A stretch of 64,000 nucleotides of DNA from Lateolabrax maculatus (Eukaryota > Chordata > Actinopteri > Acropomatiformes > Lateolabracidae). The stretch covers positions 16,763,001 through 16,827,000 of the forward strand of contig CM062205.1 in assembly GCA_031216445.1 (NCBI GenBank), given 5' to 3'. Below the pieces are notes generated by a model. It did not search any database. It saw only the letters and a program-made list of their open reading frames with translations, and was not told the DNA's origin. Position numbers and translations under genes: made by a program. Shown piece after piece: positions 23,499 through 33,026 of the stretch. Position 1 is the first letter of the stretch, and each line of letters begins with the position of its first letter.

Positions 23499-25154
23499 GC
23501 AACAACACCTGTTTTGGCACAAATGATTATAAGGTGGACTTCATTCATTCAAGTCATTTAATACAGTAAAGCCGCAGCGGAGGAAACGCTTTGCGGCCTG
23601 CAGGCGCATGGCGTCCTTGGCACACTTAACTTTTCAACTTGAGTTGACGCAGGGAAACTCACTTGCCGAAGTTATAAAAAAGGATTCATATAATTATGTG
23701 TTTATTTTTAAAAATCACGTGGGCCTGGCAAAGAGAGGTTCAATTTATTTTGGTCGTTTCAGGAAAACACTGGCCCAGGTGTTGACTTTTTTGCTTGACG
23801 CTACCTGATATTTGGGGTTTTTCGGGTTTTGCATTCGTGTTCTCTTCAACCTGTTTTGCAGATCAGCTGAGAGCTTTTTTTTTTTCCCAGCTTTGCATAA
23901 CCTGATTCTTCTCAAAGAGAGCGAAATCAACATAAGGAATCTCAGAAAAGACAGTTAAACTCATCATCTATATCGGAGCTCTGGCCTTTCAGAATAAACT
24001 ACAGCTAACAAAACCATTAACCTAGTTTCAGTGATCTCACTGACTGTGAATGTTCTCACTGTTGAACTGCTCACTGGGAGCGAATAAAATCCCAAACCTG
24101 AACTGTTCAACAACAAGAGATATTACAGTTCTCTGTTTTATGTCTGTCAACACAAATGAGGATATTGCATTTTGTTGGACACACTGGCTCACTGTGAGTC
24201 ACTTATTATTAAAATCCATTAAGCTTTAGTTACAACCCACTTGTTACCAGGAAGGTAAACAAACCATTGAAATTATTTAATTTAATATAATAAATGAAAA
24301 TAAAAAGGATAAAGTTTGACTTTTTAAAATTTTTTTCTTTGCAACTTTTGGCCATCTGAATAATAAATACCCAGCATCATTATGAACTGTATATAGTCTA
24401 AGCTTATTAGCACCAACCACAGAGGGATATTTAACATGAAATATGACTATAAATGTGTTGGTAAACTGATTAATGGCATCTAAAATGATCAAATCTGTTG
24501 CCCTCCTCCCTCCTCCCTCCTTCCCGTCTTCCCTCCCACCATCACTGTCAAATTCCTCAGGAAACACATCTGAAGAGCCATGTGCATAGTCTGATCACAT
24601 TATCTCTGGTCAGCTCTGAGAGAGGGGCCAAGGGGGGTCGTGCAAAGCCAAGGGCAGTTGACTGCTCCGGCCTAATTGCACCCTGGTCTGCGTTTGTTGT
24701 TGCAAAATGTGTCTCTGTCTGTCGCTCAGTTCAAATACCTTCTGTGTGCAAAGCATTTTATAATCTGGAAGTTCTGTTTTGCTGTCACTGTTTCATAAAC
24801 GGGAGTGAATGTGAGTCCACGACGCTGATAAATGTGGTAGAGAACCACTGAAAAATGATTAGAGTTTGGTGTAACTCAAACAGTTTTGCCTTTTTTTGTC
24901 ACAACTGGTGAAAACAGGCCAGCAAAATGAACAAGATGAGTTTTTCCAGAGTTGAAAGTTACTCCCTGTCTGCCTTACATCTTCTTTCATCATCATCGCA
25001 CCACTTTGAGTGTCTGTCTGTTTTAGCCTGCAGCTTTGTCAGTGGCTGGTTACAGTTACAAGATGTTCTGTATGGTCAGTGTTTTTGAGTGCTATGAATC
25101 CCTGTAATCATGGGAGAGGCCCTCGCTGTACAATGAACGTTTGTTGTAAGAGAT

Positions 25155-25200
25155 GTGCACACACACACTCACACACTCACTCACACACACACACACACAC
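25155..25200. repeat. (CA)n microsatellite, interrupted
   Basis: ACACACTCAC-type compound repeat, followed by scattered CA runs to about 25570. Confidence 0.85.
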
Positions 25201-25959
25201 GTTATCCCCCCACCCCATGGGTAATAGAGCTGATCATGTTCTGAACCCTCCTCTCTCTTTGCCACAGTTCTCACGAACATGCAAGCGGTGGCACACACTT
25301 ATGCCTGCGTACAGACACGCACGCTCACACGCGCACACCATTTAGCCCGTGCACACACACACTGCACATCACCCTTTGCTCACACACACTGGATCTAGTG
25401 TCATGACCGAGAAAGGGGGGTCAGTCGGAGGTCAGAGTCTAATGCTGTTAGGAAAAAGATCCTTGATTGCATGTACAGTGAGCCATGCAGGGGCCGAGAT
25501 AATCGCACAGATACAAACCCAGACATGCTCACACACAAACACGCAAACTGTATGTTACACACACATACACACAGTGTTCCTGTTAATGTGCATCCTCACT
25601 GTGTAGTAATGCCTGGGTGCTCTCCAGTGGAACGGGCTCCAAATGATGACCAAAGACCTACTTTGCTCCGGAGCACCGAGTAGAAAGGTCTGCTCTGTGG
25701 TGCTGTTGCTGTGGTCACTGTCAAACATTCAGTAACTTTATTAGTGTGATTCAACAACATTTAGCACATTTAAATGACGTGTAAGGAATTGACTCATTAG
25801 TGAGTGCTTGTTAAATCTACCAGGAGAAAAAAAAAAAAAGACTGGTATTATATAAAGCGGTTGTATTTTAATTAAAGTAGTCTTCTGAAAAATATTCCAA
25901 GAAAATGTCTTTGATGCTGTGGTTACATCAAGATTGAGAGCCAAATACGCCCTACAACA

Positions 25960-25978
25960 AAACACACACACACACACC
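25960..25978. repeat. (CA)n microsatellite
   Basis: About nine CA units in putative intron 1. Confidence 0.85.
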
Positions 25979-26701
25979 AGTGCTGAATGTACGGCTCTCC
26001 TACCGATGACAGTGATGTCAAAGAGCAGAAGGCCTGTCATCAGCGTCACTACAACCTGTGTGATCCCTCAAGTGGGGAAGCGTCTCTAAGAGATGAAGCC
26101 CCTTTGAGATGGATGTATTTAGTTCCTTGTGTAAGGAGGGATAAAGGTTGACTGAGTTCACTTGAGAGGCAGAGGGACGGTCTCTGTGAGCAAAGCCCTC
26201 ATGTTTTGGATATAGATTTTACAACTCCTGATCAAAGTGGTGTTATCAGCTCTCTAGTCTGTGTGTGAACATAAGAGGATAGTTTCAGGGTACTTCCTTT
26301 CATCTGGAGTTGACACTTACTAATGGTTTTTGCTCTTGGAGAATAACTTGTCATGATTGCAAAGTAGCTGTTTGTGAAAAAGGGTTTCTTATCAATTTCT
26401 GGAATAGGTCTAATAATGGAGTGAGGTGTGTTTTCTGTCTTAAGTGAGTGTAAGGCATTAGGGATCTGCTGTCTGTGCTATGGCACATACCTCCTTACAT
26501 TCCAGTTACAGTAAATAGCTGGTTTAGCCCATGGGCCAAAATGATAAGCCTTAAAGAGACACTGGGTCTCTCTTACCCACGCTGACACAGATATACACAC
26601 ATTCCCTCTTCTACTCTTTAAGTAAATAACATGTAACAGCTTCAAGTGTTTGTGACTGCATTCAGTTTATAACTTCCCTGTGTTTTATCTGTATCTTTCA
26701 G

Positions 26702-26824
26702 GAACAGGGTCACTCCAACGTTCTCCTGCAGCCGCCCAACACCACCTAACATTTCCTGGAAGAACGTGTCCATTGACTGTTCCCAACAAACATGGACTGT
26801 TTTCCCATGCTTTATTTTCTGTCG
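26702..26824 (+). other. bmp4: bmp4 exon 2 (non-coding 5' UTR exon)
   Basis: This 123-bp exon is bounded by a clear acceptor (TATCTTTCAG ending at 26701) and a strong donor (GTCG|GTAAGTAAG, intron from 26825). Its last 30 bases, joined to the start-codon exon, resemble from memory the mouse Bmp4 leader just before the start codon: a CATGGACTGT-like stretch, then TTTTCTGTC, then AGACA and the ATG. This is the main reason for confidence in both splice sites. It contains two in-frame ATGs (26792 and 26807) that belong to an upstream reading frame running out of frame into the bmp4 start. Confidence 0.85.
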
Positions 26825-27552
26825 GTAAGTAAGTGAACCATGCCATTTCAATTTGTGGCATGTGACACGTTGCCGCATCTCGCATTTTCCCCTCTCCTCT
26901 CTGTCCACTAAATCACTGATTTATGTGGCATTCTTCCAGACCTGAACTGTGAGTCCCTATGGGGTGTTGGGCAAGGCATATGCATGAGGAAGAGTTTTTT
27001 CAGTTAAATGTGTGGCACATAGTCCTTGGTTTGCCCCATGGCTTGTTAGAGGAGACTGTGAGGGACTGTGGCTCCTTATCGAGTTAAGAATTTGCTCTGA
27101 CCCCAGGGCTGTCTCTTTTATTTGTCTAATCATAGTGGAGGAGGGAGGAGACGAGGGGGGAGGGAGGGAGTGTAGAGGAATGGCCCTCAGATTCCATTCA
27201 AAAAAGTTGGGTTCTTGAAACAGCTGTTTACCTTTGGAGGATGTCGCCAAAGATAAACTGCAAGTGGTCTATCTGATCGGGGACTGCTTTGCAGTAAACA
27301 AGGCAGACTGCACTATTAAAACCAATTAGAGTCTGTCCTCAGTGGGGACAGTTAGTGAGGAGGGTGTTTGGGAACTGGTGAAGAAATGTAGAAAAGGGAA
27401 AGACAAATCTTTTATCACAGTTAAAATGGAGGCATTTCTCTCCCTTCATTGTCTTTTGTTTTCTTCCCCTCCGCTCTGTTCAGTTCACTCTTAATCTTTT
27501 ATCTCCCTGTGCCATCTGCTGCTCCCCCCAGAGACATCATGATTCCTGGTAA
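26792..27552 (+). promoter_or_regulatory. Overlapping upstream ORF in the bmp4 mRNA (17 codons, spliced)
   Basis: In the spliced mRNA an ATG at 26792 opens a frame of 11 codons in exon 2 (26792-26824). It continues for 6 more codons plus stop in exon 3 (27532-27552, TAA at 27550). The predicted peptide is MDCFPMLYFLSRHHDSW. The frame overlaps the bmp4 ATG at 27539 in another frame, so ribosomes that translate it pass the main start. Its start context (A at -3, G at +4) is stronger than that of the main ATG (A at -3, A at +4). The expected role is to lower or regulate bmp4 translation, which is inference. The peptide itself has no recognised function. Confidence 0.65.
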
Positions 27553-27896
27553 TCGAATGCTGATGGTCATTTTAATATGCCAAGTCCTGCTGGGAGAGAG
27601 CAACCATGCTAGTCTGATACCTGAAGAAGGGAAAAAGAAAGTACCGGGCCTACAGGGTCGTTCGGCCGCTCAGAGCCATGAACTGCTGCGGGACTTCGAG
27701 GCCACGCTGCTGCACATGTTTGGCCTCAAGAGGCGGCCGCGGCCCAGCCGCTCGGCCACTGTGCCTCGCTACCTGCTGGACCTCTACCGGCTACAGTCGG
27801 GGGAGGCTGAGGAGGCCGGAGCGCACGACATCGCTTTTGAGTACCCCGAGAGGTCAGCCAGCCGGGCCAACACTGTGAGGGGCTTCCACCATGAAG
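27539..27896 (+). CDS. bmp4: bmp4 coding exon 1 (residues 1-119 and first base of codon 120)
   Basis: This exon encodes the N-terminal part of the BMP4 precursor, a secreted TGF-beta superfamily morphogen that signals through type I and II serine/threonine kinase receptors and Smad1/5/8. It starts MIPGNRMLMVILICQVLLG, a signal peptide (about residues 1-19) that is diagnostic of BMP4 rather than BMP2 or BMP16. The propeptide follows with the conserved SHELLRDFEATLLHMFGL helix and the EYPER-SASRANTVR-FHHE stretch. The ATG at 27539 is chosen because it matches the BMP4 N-terminus; an in-frame ATG at 27449 lies in the intron upstream of the acceptor (AG at 27530-27531). The exon ends GAAG|GTAAG, so codon 120 (Glu) is split after its first base and completed in the next exon. 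The arginine-rich KRRPRPSRS segment corresponds to the basic stretch of other BMP4 propeptides. Confidence 0.96.
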
Positions 27897-29054
27897 GTAA
27901 GCGCAAAAAACTGAGGGTGCTGGCATCATTGGGGGAATTAAAAAGCAAAAATAAATAAATAAATTTTGTCTTCAGTAGGAAGAGAGATGGTAAATGCATT
28001 ATGTCAGCACGGAAATATTACACCACACGCAAGTTGCCAGGCATTCCAGTAATTTTTGTAAAAATTAATTTCATTAGAATGGGCGAGAACGGCTAAGTAT
28101 TCGGTGTAAAAAAAACAAAAAAAAACAAACATTTCCTACATCCCTTGAAACTTGATTGTAAGGCAGCTCCACCCATCTCACCATAACCAAGGAATCTAAG
28201 GATGTGGTCACCAAACACTGTCTACAGAGGGGCAAAAAGTTCTGCCAGACAAGCTCTCAAGAGCCTCATTTGACAAAACTCATGCATGTTTGGTTAGCAG
28301 CTGAAGGAAAAGCATACCTTCATATTACTGACTTACACTTCTCACCCCACCCAGCAGAACATGGCTTAAAAAAGCCCAGTCTTGGCCTGGAATTGGAGTG
28401 CGCTCCTCTCTCATGTCTCCAGTTTATATGGAGGGCTCTTTTAGAAGGACCTTCCTCAACGTGCAATTATCTTTAATGCTACTCTGCAGGCTTCTAAATA
28501 AAGCCCCTACTGCCAACAATGTGTGTGCAGACGCTGCAGCTCACAGGAGAGATGGAAAAACAGTCTCAGCAGCTGGTGTGATAGAAAGACTGGAACGTTA
28601 GAAGGGTTTCTGTTTATTGTGACTTGGGTCTGCTTAGTTTTAGTGACAATTGCAGAGGTCTCAATTCAATTAGAGAAACTCCAGGGCGACTGATCTGTTA
28701 AATGTAAGATGAGGTTGGAAAGCTAGACTAAAACAGGTCGGATAAATGCTGGAAAACAATCTCTGGCAGAGAGACAGAGGTCATGCACCAGACTTAGCAA
28801 GTGGGGAAGCGATCTTGTAGCATGGTGAGCTGAGAAAACCGGGGAGCTTTAGGGTTACAGAACATGTCCGCCCTTAGGGGGAGGAGTAAGGAAGGAGGGA
28901 TGAGTCAGCCTTAATGGGGCTTGTCAAACACACTGCTAGTGGTAGCACACGGCAAAGCGCACTTACACGGCGACGCACCAGGGATAGTCAGGAAGAAAGA
29001 GCACTGCCGCTGGAGGAGGAACTTCGGCCTCTGATGCAATGTGTCCGTGCACGC

Positions 29055-29112
<58 letters not shown>

Positions 29113-30280
29113 ATGGGTTTCTGCTGCTCTCTACGAGCATTTACCCTCCTTCTCCTTCGCTAAACTATGTTAATAATACGCTTTGAGACCTTTTGAGTGG
29201 GAGTGCTCGCTTTCATGGAAGCGCCATTGTGCAATAGTGTGATTCAGTTGACTGATCTGTCCAAAACACCGTGAGGTATTACAGTCTGCAGATGGACAGT
29301 TGGGTGAGGAGACATGTTTACAGGCTAGGTAAACTGTGTAACCATTTATCTTGAGTTCAGCAAGAAAGATGTGTTTTTTATTGGCTGTGTGTAACAGGTG
29401 ACATCTCCCTTTTTTTTCGTTAATTCCAAATTACTTTGTTAATTAAACTAGCAGGCATCATGTACACGAGGAGGTGTGTGCGGGCACATTTCAAAACTTT
29501 TAATAAGCTTCAGTTGAGGATTTGAATACATTGCCTTCCCTCTCCTTTCCCATGGGCTTCAGATAAATGGGATTCTACTGTATTGTCTGACTCCTTAATG
29601 ATTATTCATGATGAAAATGATAAACGTCTTAAGTGAACAAACTGCAGAGCTAATCAAAAACACAGCAGGTTTTAATAATGAGAACCACCTGGGTAAGATT
29701 AGGGTCTGGGTGTGAAATAACAGGGGTGGATTGAGCAGGAAAATAGTAGACACAACATTCCTTTCCCCAACAATGGTGATCTTGCCAGAAATCTGCAGAC
29801 TGAGCGTGGAACAGGGAGCCTCCACTGTGTTTATACTGTAGCTGTGGTACGTTAATCACCACCCTCCTTGTAATGCATGTTTCAGCGAAGTGCTCGGAGA
29901 AGGGCATTGAGAGAAGGGCTGGATAATCCTTATAGATAGATAACGAAGCATAGACATATTATGTTCTTGAATACCCCAGAAGCTTTGAAAAGGGTGCATG
30001 TACATTGTTTCGTTTCAATTAAACTATATTAGAGTGAGGAAGTGTGAGGTTTCATAGTTTTATCTGCTGATACTATTTGAAACATCAGAGTGCAAAGAAC
30101 ACAGGCGTGCAGATGAACAAGAGATACAGTATCTCCATGGAAACTTCAATATCTAAATATTTACGTCTGAAGTAAAATTGTGAGTTTAATTTCTACACAT
30201 TGCGTTTGTTGATATTACAAGTCCGAAACGTTAAAAAATTATGCGTCTAATCCCACATTTCTCCTCTTGCTCATTTTCAG
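27897..30280 (+). other. bmp4: bmp4 intron between the coding exons
   Basis: This 2384-bp phase-1 intron runs from GTAAGC at 27897 to TCATTTTCAG ending at 30280. It interrupts the propeptide at the position where vertebrate BMP2/4 genes carry their conserved coding intron. It holds an uninterrupted (GT)25 microsatellite at 29061-29110 and an AT-rich block at 29419-29611 with several TAAT/ATTA homeodomain-type cores. No transposon or RNA gene was recognised. Confidence 0.93.
29061..29110. repeat. (GT)25 microsatellite in the bmp4 coding intron
   Basis: An uninterrupted 50-bp GT tract, likely length-polymorphic, located 1.2 kb downstream of coding exon 1. Confidence 0.97.
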
Positions 30281-31134
30281 AGCACATGGAGACGTTGCAT
30301 GAGCTGGATGGCGGAGAAACCATGCCCCTTCACTTCCTTTTCAACCTCACCAGCATTCCAGGGGACGAGCTGCTCTCCTCCGCCGAACTGAGGCTCTACC
30401 GTCATCAGATTGATGAAGCCATCGCTGACACCTTCTCAGATGAGCAGGGGCTTCACCGAATAAATGTGTACGAGGTGCTGAAGCCCCCGCGACCAGGGCA
30501 GCTAATCACGCAGCTCTTGGATACGCGTCTTGTGCGCCACAACACGTCACGCTGGGAAAGCTTTGATGTGAGCCCTGCCGTGCTGCGCTGGACTCGTGAG
30601 GGCCTCCCAAATTATGGCCTGGCTGTGGAGGTTCTGCACCTCAACCAGACGCCACGCCACCAGGGCCAACACGTCCGCATCAGCCGCTCGCTACACCAGG
30701 AGCCTGGCGAGGACTGGGAGCAGCTGCGCCCCCTCCTGGTTACCTTTGGCCATGACGGGAAGGGTCACCCGCTGACCCGCCGGACCAAACGCAGCCCCAA
30801 GCAGCGGGGCCGTAAACGCAACCGTAACTGCCGGCGCCACGCACTGTATGTGGACTTCAGTGATGTAGGCTGGAATGACTGGATAGTGGCGCCCCCTGGT
30901 TACCAGGCCTATTACTGCCACGGGGAATGCCCCTTTCCTCTGGCGGATCATCTAAACTCAACCAACCATGCCATTGTTCAGACACTGGTGAACTCTGTGA
31001 ACAACAACATTCCCAAGGCCTGCTGCGTGCCAACAGAGCTCAGCGCCATCTCCATGCTCTACCTAGACGAACATGACAAGGTGGTCCTAAAAAACTACCA
31101 GGAAATGGTAGTGGAGGGCTGCGGCTGCCGCTAA
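30281..31134 (+). CDS. bmp4: bmp4 coding exon 2 (rest of propeptide and mature BMP4 ligand)
   Basis: This exon encodes residues 120-403 and ends in TAA at 31132. It carries the propeptide core (ISSAELRL-like, HRINVYEVLKPP, DTRLV, SWESFDVSPAVLRW) and the RISR secondary convertase site (residues 252-255). The main RTKR site (287-290) predicts a 113-residue mature ligand starting SPKQ. A basic heparin-binding-type stretch (about 293-301) precedes the cystine knot. All seven family cysteines are present with exact spacing: C303, C332, C336, C367, C368, C400, C402. C367 corresponds to the inter-chain cysteine of BMP2/4. N-glycosylation sequons occur at N141, N207, N241 (followed by Pro, so weak) and N345. 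The mature region is nearly identical to other vertebrate BMP4 and ends EGCGCR. The total of 403 residues is close to 408 in human. No frame defects were seen; the gene looks fully functional. Confidence 0.98.
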
Positions 31135-31361
31135 CACACAAACTAACTAGAACTTGGACTTGGATTGGCGACTTGAAAAAAGCAACATGGACGCTATAAC
31201 AAATCAGAAGGTCTTTACTCCCAAAAATTTTCACTTGGACCCTTATTTATAACTTTTATGTTGAGGTGTATGTTTGTCTCACTTTTTTTTTTGTTCCTTT
31301 GACAATATGATCATATATTTTGACAAAATATATATATTTATATCTACATATTAAAAATAAA
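31135..31361 (+). other. bmp4: bmp4 3' UTR (to first poly(A) signal)
   Basis: The region after the stop is AT-rich. It holds ATTTA motifs at 31245-31249 and 31336-31340, and further ones at 31474-31478 and 31487-31491 if a distal site is used. Such motifs are typical of unstable mRNAs for secreted regulators. The first canonical AATAAA is at 31356-31361. The true cleavage site is not visible, and longer forms ending after AATAAA at 31524, 31787 or 31950 are possible. Confidence 0.6.
31356..31361 (+). terminator. bmp4: Candidate bmp4 polyadenylation signal (AATAAA)
   Basis: This is the first AATAAA after the stop codon, about 220 bp downstream of it, in an AT-rich context. Additional copies at 31524-31529, 31787-31792 and 31950-31955 could give longer 3' UTRs. 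The background is AT-rich, so a chance match is possible for any single copy. Confidence 0.5.
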
Positions 31362-33010
31362 TTGAGTCCTTATTTTAAACATAAAAAGCTGTACAACATT
31401 TCATAATGTACATTAGATTGTATAAGGTTTTTTTATTGAGAAAATAGTAAAAACAATCTAAAAAGTAAAGTTTATTTACTGGTAATATTTATTGCTTTCA
31501 TATTATATACATTTTGGAGAAAAAATAAAAACATGAATTGCTTCCAATAACACATTCAAGCAGATCACAGGATGCGCCCTTTGTGTATTTGCATAAATTA
31601 GAGCACTGAGTGAATGTCACATCACTGATTTTTTTATGGAATCAGTTGAAATAATCAGAAATGTTTATTGACTTTAATTAACCTCTTTCCATTAATATTA
31701 AGCTGATGATTTTAATAAGCCCCTTAAAACAAAATCCATTTTACCTTCTTGTAAAATACCTGTAACTACTATAAGGGGGTTGTAAAAATAAAAGTTGACA
31801 GTAATAATCTATTACTGTTTTAACATGAATTTGGATCTAAATTCTAAGCCTGATATTTATCCTGGTGGCCTTTTAAATGTGTTCAAATCACTTTTTAGCT
31901 AAAAGAAAGATAAAAGCAGAGAAATCTTTCTGATGCTCTGTCTTTCCCAAATAAAAATCTTCTGGAATCTGGAATCTCTCCAGCTTTGAATGATTCACAC
32001 TTCATCAAAGAAAGACAAATAGTGCAAATGATCACCCTGCGGTTCGGCATTTTCTCAATTTTCATCCTATTTTCAGTGACAGAAGCTGTCAGAGAAATGG
32101 TATGCCATTTCAAAGCTAGTAGGCCTTTGGGTTAAAGCCTTATTGTTCTCAAATTTCACTTTTATGTCAATTAGGCTAACATGTGGTGGTTGGACACTCG
32201 CTAATCCAATTGCAGTCGGGGCGGGTTGTTGAGCCTGACTGTGGGAGAGTGATTCTATTGTTCTTGACGTCCCCACATTGGGGGCATGATTGTGGCCAAT
32301 GTGTCCTGCCCTGATACAAGGCGGCTGAGTCCTCAGAAGAATCAAAGGTTAGACGCTCTGTCTCCTGCCTTTGTCTTCAGCGGCTCATGCCGGCAGAGCA
32401 AAGACGCCTGTCTCCAACCTGTGCCCCATCACACAATAGGCTTCTACATCACTTATTTACAAGCTGACGGCTGGCCCAAATTATATGATAATGTTTAGAG
32501 AGAGGGACTCCTTTGAACTTCTGGGGGACGTTGGCTGTGCTTTGTTTAGCACATCATCGTGTCTGATGTACAAGGTGCAAATATACATAATTATAAAGCT
32601 GACAGTATAATCACCATTTAAGGATGAGCACATTAAGATGGACACTTTAATGTGTAATTTTTATGTGGAATAACTCAAAATTTAGGTCACAGTTAATTGG
32701 TGTCTGTCTCAGGACAAAGATAGAAAATTGCATTTTTTTAACTTGAAATATTTCTTACTGGTATGTGGTGTCACATGAAATAGTTAGAACAGTAGGTGAT
32801 TTCTTTTAATGACAAGTCAGGTTTTCTTCTGGAGCATGTGCAGACCCCCAGGCCCTAATGGCTGCTGGGCTTCTCTTTGATGCCTACATGTCAGCTTCAA
32901 AAACGAGGGAGGCTGCTAAAGGAGCAGAAGACAGAGAAGAATTTCATTTTGAAGTGGCTGAAGGCAGAGGAGAAGGGGCTGAAGGTGGGAGGTACATGTA
33001 TGTATGTGTT

Positions 33011-33026
33011 GGGGGGGGGGGGGGGG
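33011..33026. repeat. Poly-G tract
   Basis: Sixteen consecutive G. Confidence 0.95.

Larger units (their letters stand above)
22648..26701 (+). other. bmp4: bmp4 intron 1 (putative)
   Basis: This lies between the exon 1 donor at 22648 and the exon 2 acceptor, whose pyrimidine-rich tail ends in AG at 26700-26701. The first 600 bp remain CpG-rich and belong to the promoter island. It contains (GTT)n at about 22781-22811, a poly-T tract at 23476-23498, a CA-rich stretch at 25155-25200 with further CA runs to 25570, and (CA)n at 25960-25978. No gene, RNA gene or recognisable transposon was seen. Regulatory elements are possible but cannot be called without comparison. Confidence 0.5.
22280..31361 (+). 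other. bmp4: bmp4 transcription unit (gene span, ends approximate)
   Basis: This is the whole inferred gene: exon 1 (about 22280-22647, non-coding), exon 2 (26702-26824, non-coding), exon 3 (27532-27896, with the start codon at 27539) and exon 4 (30281 to the 3' UTR). Two non-coding exons followed by two coding exons matches the known vertebrate Bmp4 structure. Exon 2 to 3 and exon 3 to 4 junctions have clear GT and AG signals and give an intact frame. The transcription start is inferred only from a GC box and a TATA-like motif, and the 3' end from the first AATAAA, so both outer limits are soft. No other gene lies within 22 kb upstream or 32 kb downstream in this window. Confidence 0.8.

Noticed and set aside
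27449..27538. In-frame upstream ATG giving a 30-residue N-terminal extension of bmp4
   Set aside because: It lies upstream of the splice acceptor at 27530-27531 and is followed by intronic pyrimidine-rich sequence. The conserved BMP4 N-terminus MIPGNRMLMV starts at 27539.
30241..30280. Thirteen residues before the second bmp4 coding exon
   Set aside because: This is intron sequence read through the TTTTCAG acceptor; splicing to GAAG restores the conserved HHEEHMET junction.
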